Positions 49,138-50,064 of a stretch of 50,064 nt of DNA are shown here, piece by piece (positions within the stretch are counted from its first letter, which is position 1; the number at the start of each line of letters is the position of its first letter). This DNA is from Acidimicrobiales bacterium (lineage in GTDB: Bacteria > Actinomycetota > Acidimicrobiia > Acidimicrobiales > SZUA-35), in assembly GCA_020628305.1 (NCBI GenBank), contig JAHDFH010000001.1, forward strand, positions 1 through 50,064. The letters are read 5' to 3'. A model generated the notes under the pieces. The model was not told the origin of the DNA. It saw only the letters and a program-made list of their open reading frames with translations, and did not search any database. Both the position numbers and the translations under genes were made by a program.

Positions 49138-50009
49138 ATGAGTGAACCAAACCCTAAACTACCAACGTTGTCGCGTCGGCGATTTCTTTACGCAAGTGCT
49201 GGTGCATTTGCGCTCGGAGTATCTGGTGGGAGAGTCTCAAAGCCTGCTACCCAGGCCGGATCATTAGATAGCTCATTGCTCAACTGGGCAGGGAAGCTTT
49301 GGTTTGAGAGAGGGGTTTCCGAAGATCTTGTTCGGAGTACCTGGAACTTCATTAGGGAAAGCGCATATCCACTGAACGAAGGCAAGAGGTGTTAGAACTG
49401 GTCATAAGAAAACCCAATTCTGCCGTGTCCGGCACTGCGGAGATTACCGAACGGCGTGCCAACTATTTTGTGCAGCCAGACACAACACCGGAACAGATTA
49501 TGGATGTTCTGGCGCATGAAGTTGGCCACTTATTTGAAGCAGCTTTGAGACGATCATTTGGTCTGGATCCCTTCATCAATGAAACGCACGAGGAGCTTGA
49601 CCGGGTGGCAGAGCTGTTTGGAATCCCCGAATTCTCAGATCTTAGACTCTCCGGCTGGATAGGCGGAAGCGACGATCCTTTAACAAGACTGTTCGCTGAG
49701 ATTTCTGGAAAGTTGTTTTGGAAACATGCCAAAGTTGACGACAGCTTAGTGCTTGGTCTCCCTTCAGATCTCGATCAGCAGCGGTTTCTTGAGTGGCTGG
49801 CGTTTGTATTAGGTTTACCAAGATATCACGCTGACTGTCTGGCAGATACCAGGCCTTTACTCGAACTGGGGCCACTCTTCGATAAGGACACGCAGCGCAG
49901 GTTCTATCATCAGCAGGTGCGTCCGTGGATGGAGCATAAGGGATACAAAGTCGTTGGCCCTGCTGTTTCGTTACCAGTTCAACCGGGGCTTGGGCTTACC
50001 CCAAACTAG
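49138..50009 (+). pseudogene. Secreted (Tat-type) zincin-like protein, paralogue 2, frameshifted
   Basis: The first part (ATG 49138) has a clear Tat signal (LSRRRFLYASAGAFALGVSGG) and continues to FIRESAYPLNEGKRC, where the frame stops at 49395. The minus-1 frame resumes with ERRQEVLELVIRKP and carries the zinc site VLAHEVGHLFEAALRRSFGLD, ending at 50009. Paralogue 1 reads ESAYPIDERDEVQSIEI at the same place, so the break is near 49372-49380. Loss of four bases from a GAAC-type repeat, or of a single base, would explain it. The catalytic domain has no signal of its own if the frameshift is real. GAGGAGAGG precedes the ATG, with TACACT (49118-49123) as -10. Confidence 0.75.
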
Positions 50010-50015
50010 TTTTTG

Positions 50016-50064
50016 TACGCCTGGAGGGACTTGAACCCCCAACCAACTGGTTCGAAGCCAGCTA
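50016..50064 (-). tRNA. tRNA-Arg (anticodon TCG), 3' part only
   Basis: The window ends inside this gene. On the minus strand the anticodon arm GCTGG-CTTCGAA-CCAGT (anticodon TCG), the T arm GGGGG-TTCAAGT-CCCTC and the acceptor CAGGCGT with discriminator A are visible. No CCA is encoded. The acceptor's 5' half and the D arm lie beyond the edge. Confidence 0.9.

Overview
The window looks like a piece of an actinobacterial chromosome, probably of the class Acidimicrobiia. The G+C content is moderate by eye, near 48%, and was not computed. The evidence for this placement is indirect. There is an actinobacteria-type 'F420-associated' zinc metalloprotease beside tilS, a 13E12/DUF222 HNH protein, a HelD-type helicase, and tRNA genes without an encoded CCA. 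Many genes have a TANNNT -10 box 5-7 nt before the start codon, the layout of leaderless mRNAs. The genus cannot be named from the sequence alone.

Layout. 1-3.5 kb: an unknown protein, then tmk, a small protein with an SSB-like acidic tail, holB, and tRNA-Thr(CGT). 3.5-5.6 kb: a single-gene ABC exporter enclosed by a 24-bp perfect inverted repeat. 5.6-14.4 kb: an unknown helical protein, a broken DMT transporter, an acyltransferase-3 membrane enzyme, a GNAT enzyme, a possible tiny leader ORF with a DMT transporter, and an MMPL/RND exporter divergent from its likely TetR repressor. The shared mmpl/tetR gap carries two clear operators. 14.4-16.7 kb: a three-gene minus-strand cluster made of a coiled-coil protein, a frameshifted small protein and a Ppx/GppA-like protein with a coiled-coil N-terminus. 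16.7-20 kb: a 46-codon membrane ORF, two zinc metalloproteases and tilS. 20-27 kb: a 1,597-residue surface adhesin with SdrD-type repeats and a sorting signal, and a secreted beta-propeller/FN3 protein. 27-30 kb: a lipoprotein, a membrane protein, then folP, a pseudophosphatase-like protein and folK. 30-34 kb: a secreted zincin with DUF4214 repeats and a tandem GGDEF protein. 34-38 kb: a tight operon of hemE, hemY, a sulfotransferase and lnt. 38-44.6 kb: helD, an Excalibur lipoprotein, several membrane proteins, a methyltransferase fused to a CxxC domain, and a frameshifted VOC/PhnB protein. 44.6-50 kb: a DUF222-HNH protein, then two paralogous Tat-type secreted zincins (the second frameshifted) flanking a large secreted protein, and a partial tRNA-Arg(TCG).

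The housekeeping genes cover thymidylate supply and clamp loading, folate, haem, tRNA modification and lipoprotein maturation. They are interleaved with a large share of envelope and secreted functions, including five predicted zincins. Three genes are split by frameshifts (about 16.05, 44.53 and 49.38 kb), which means either gene decay or assembly indels.

The best leads for something undescribed are: the inverted-repeat-bounded exporter next to a tRNA; the coiled-coil/Ppx cluster; the secreted zincin locus at the right end; a phosphatase-fold protein with HA(X)5R in place of HC(X)5R inside the folate operon; and an Lnt with Ser at the usual Cys nucleophile position.
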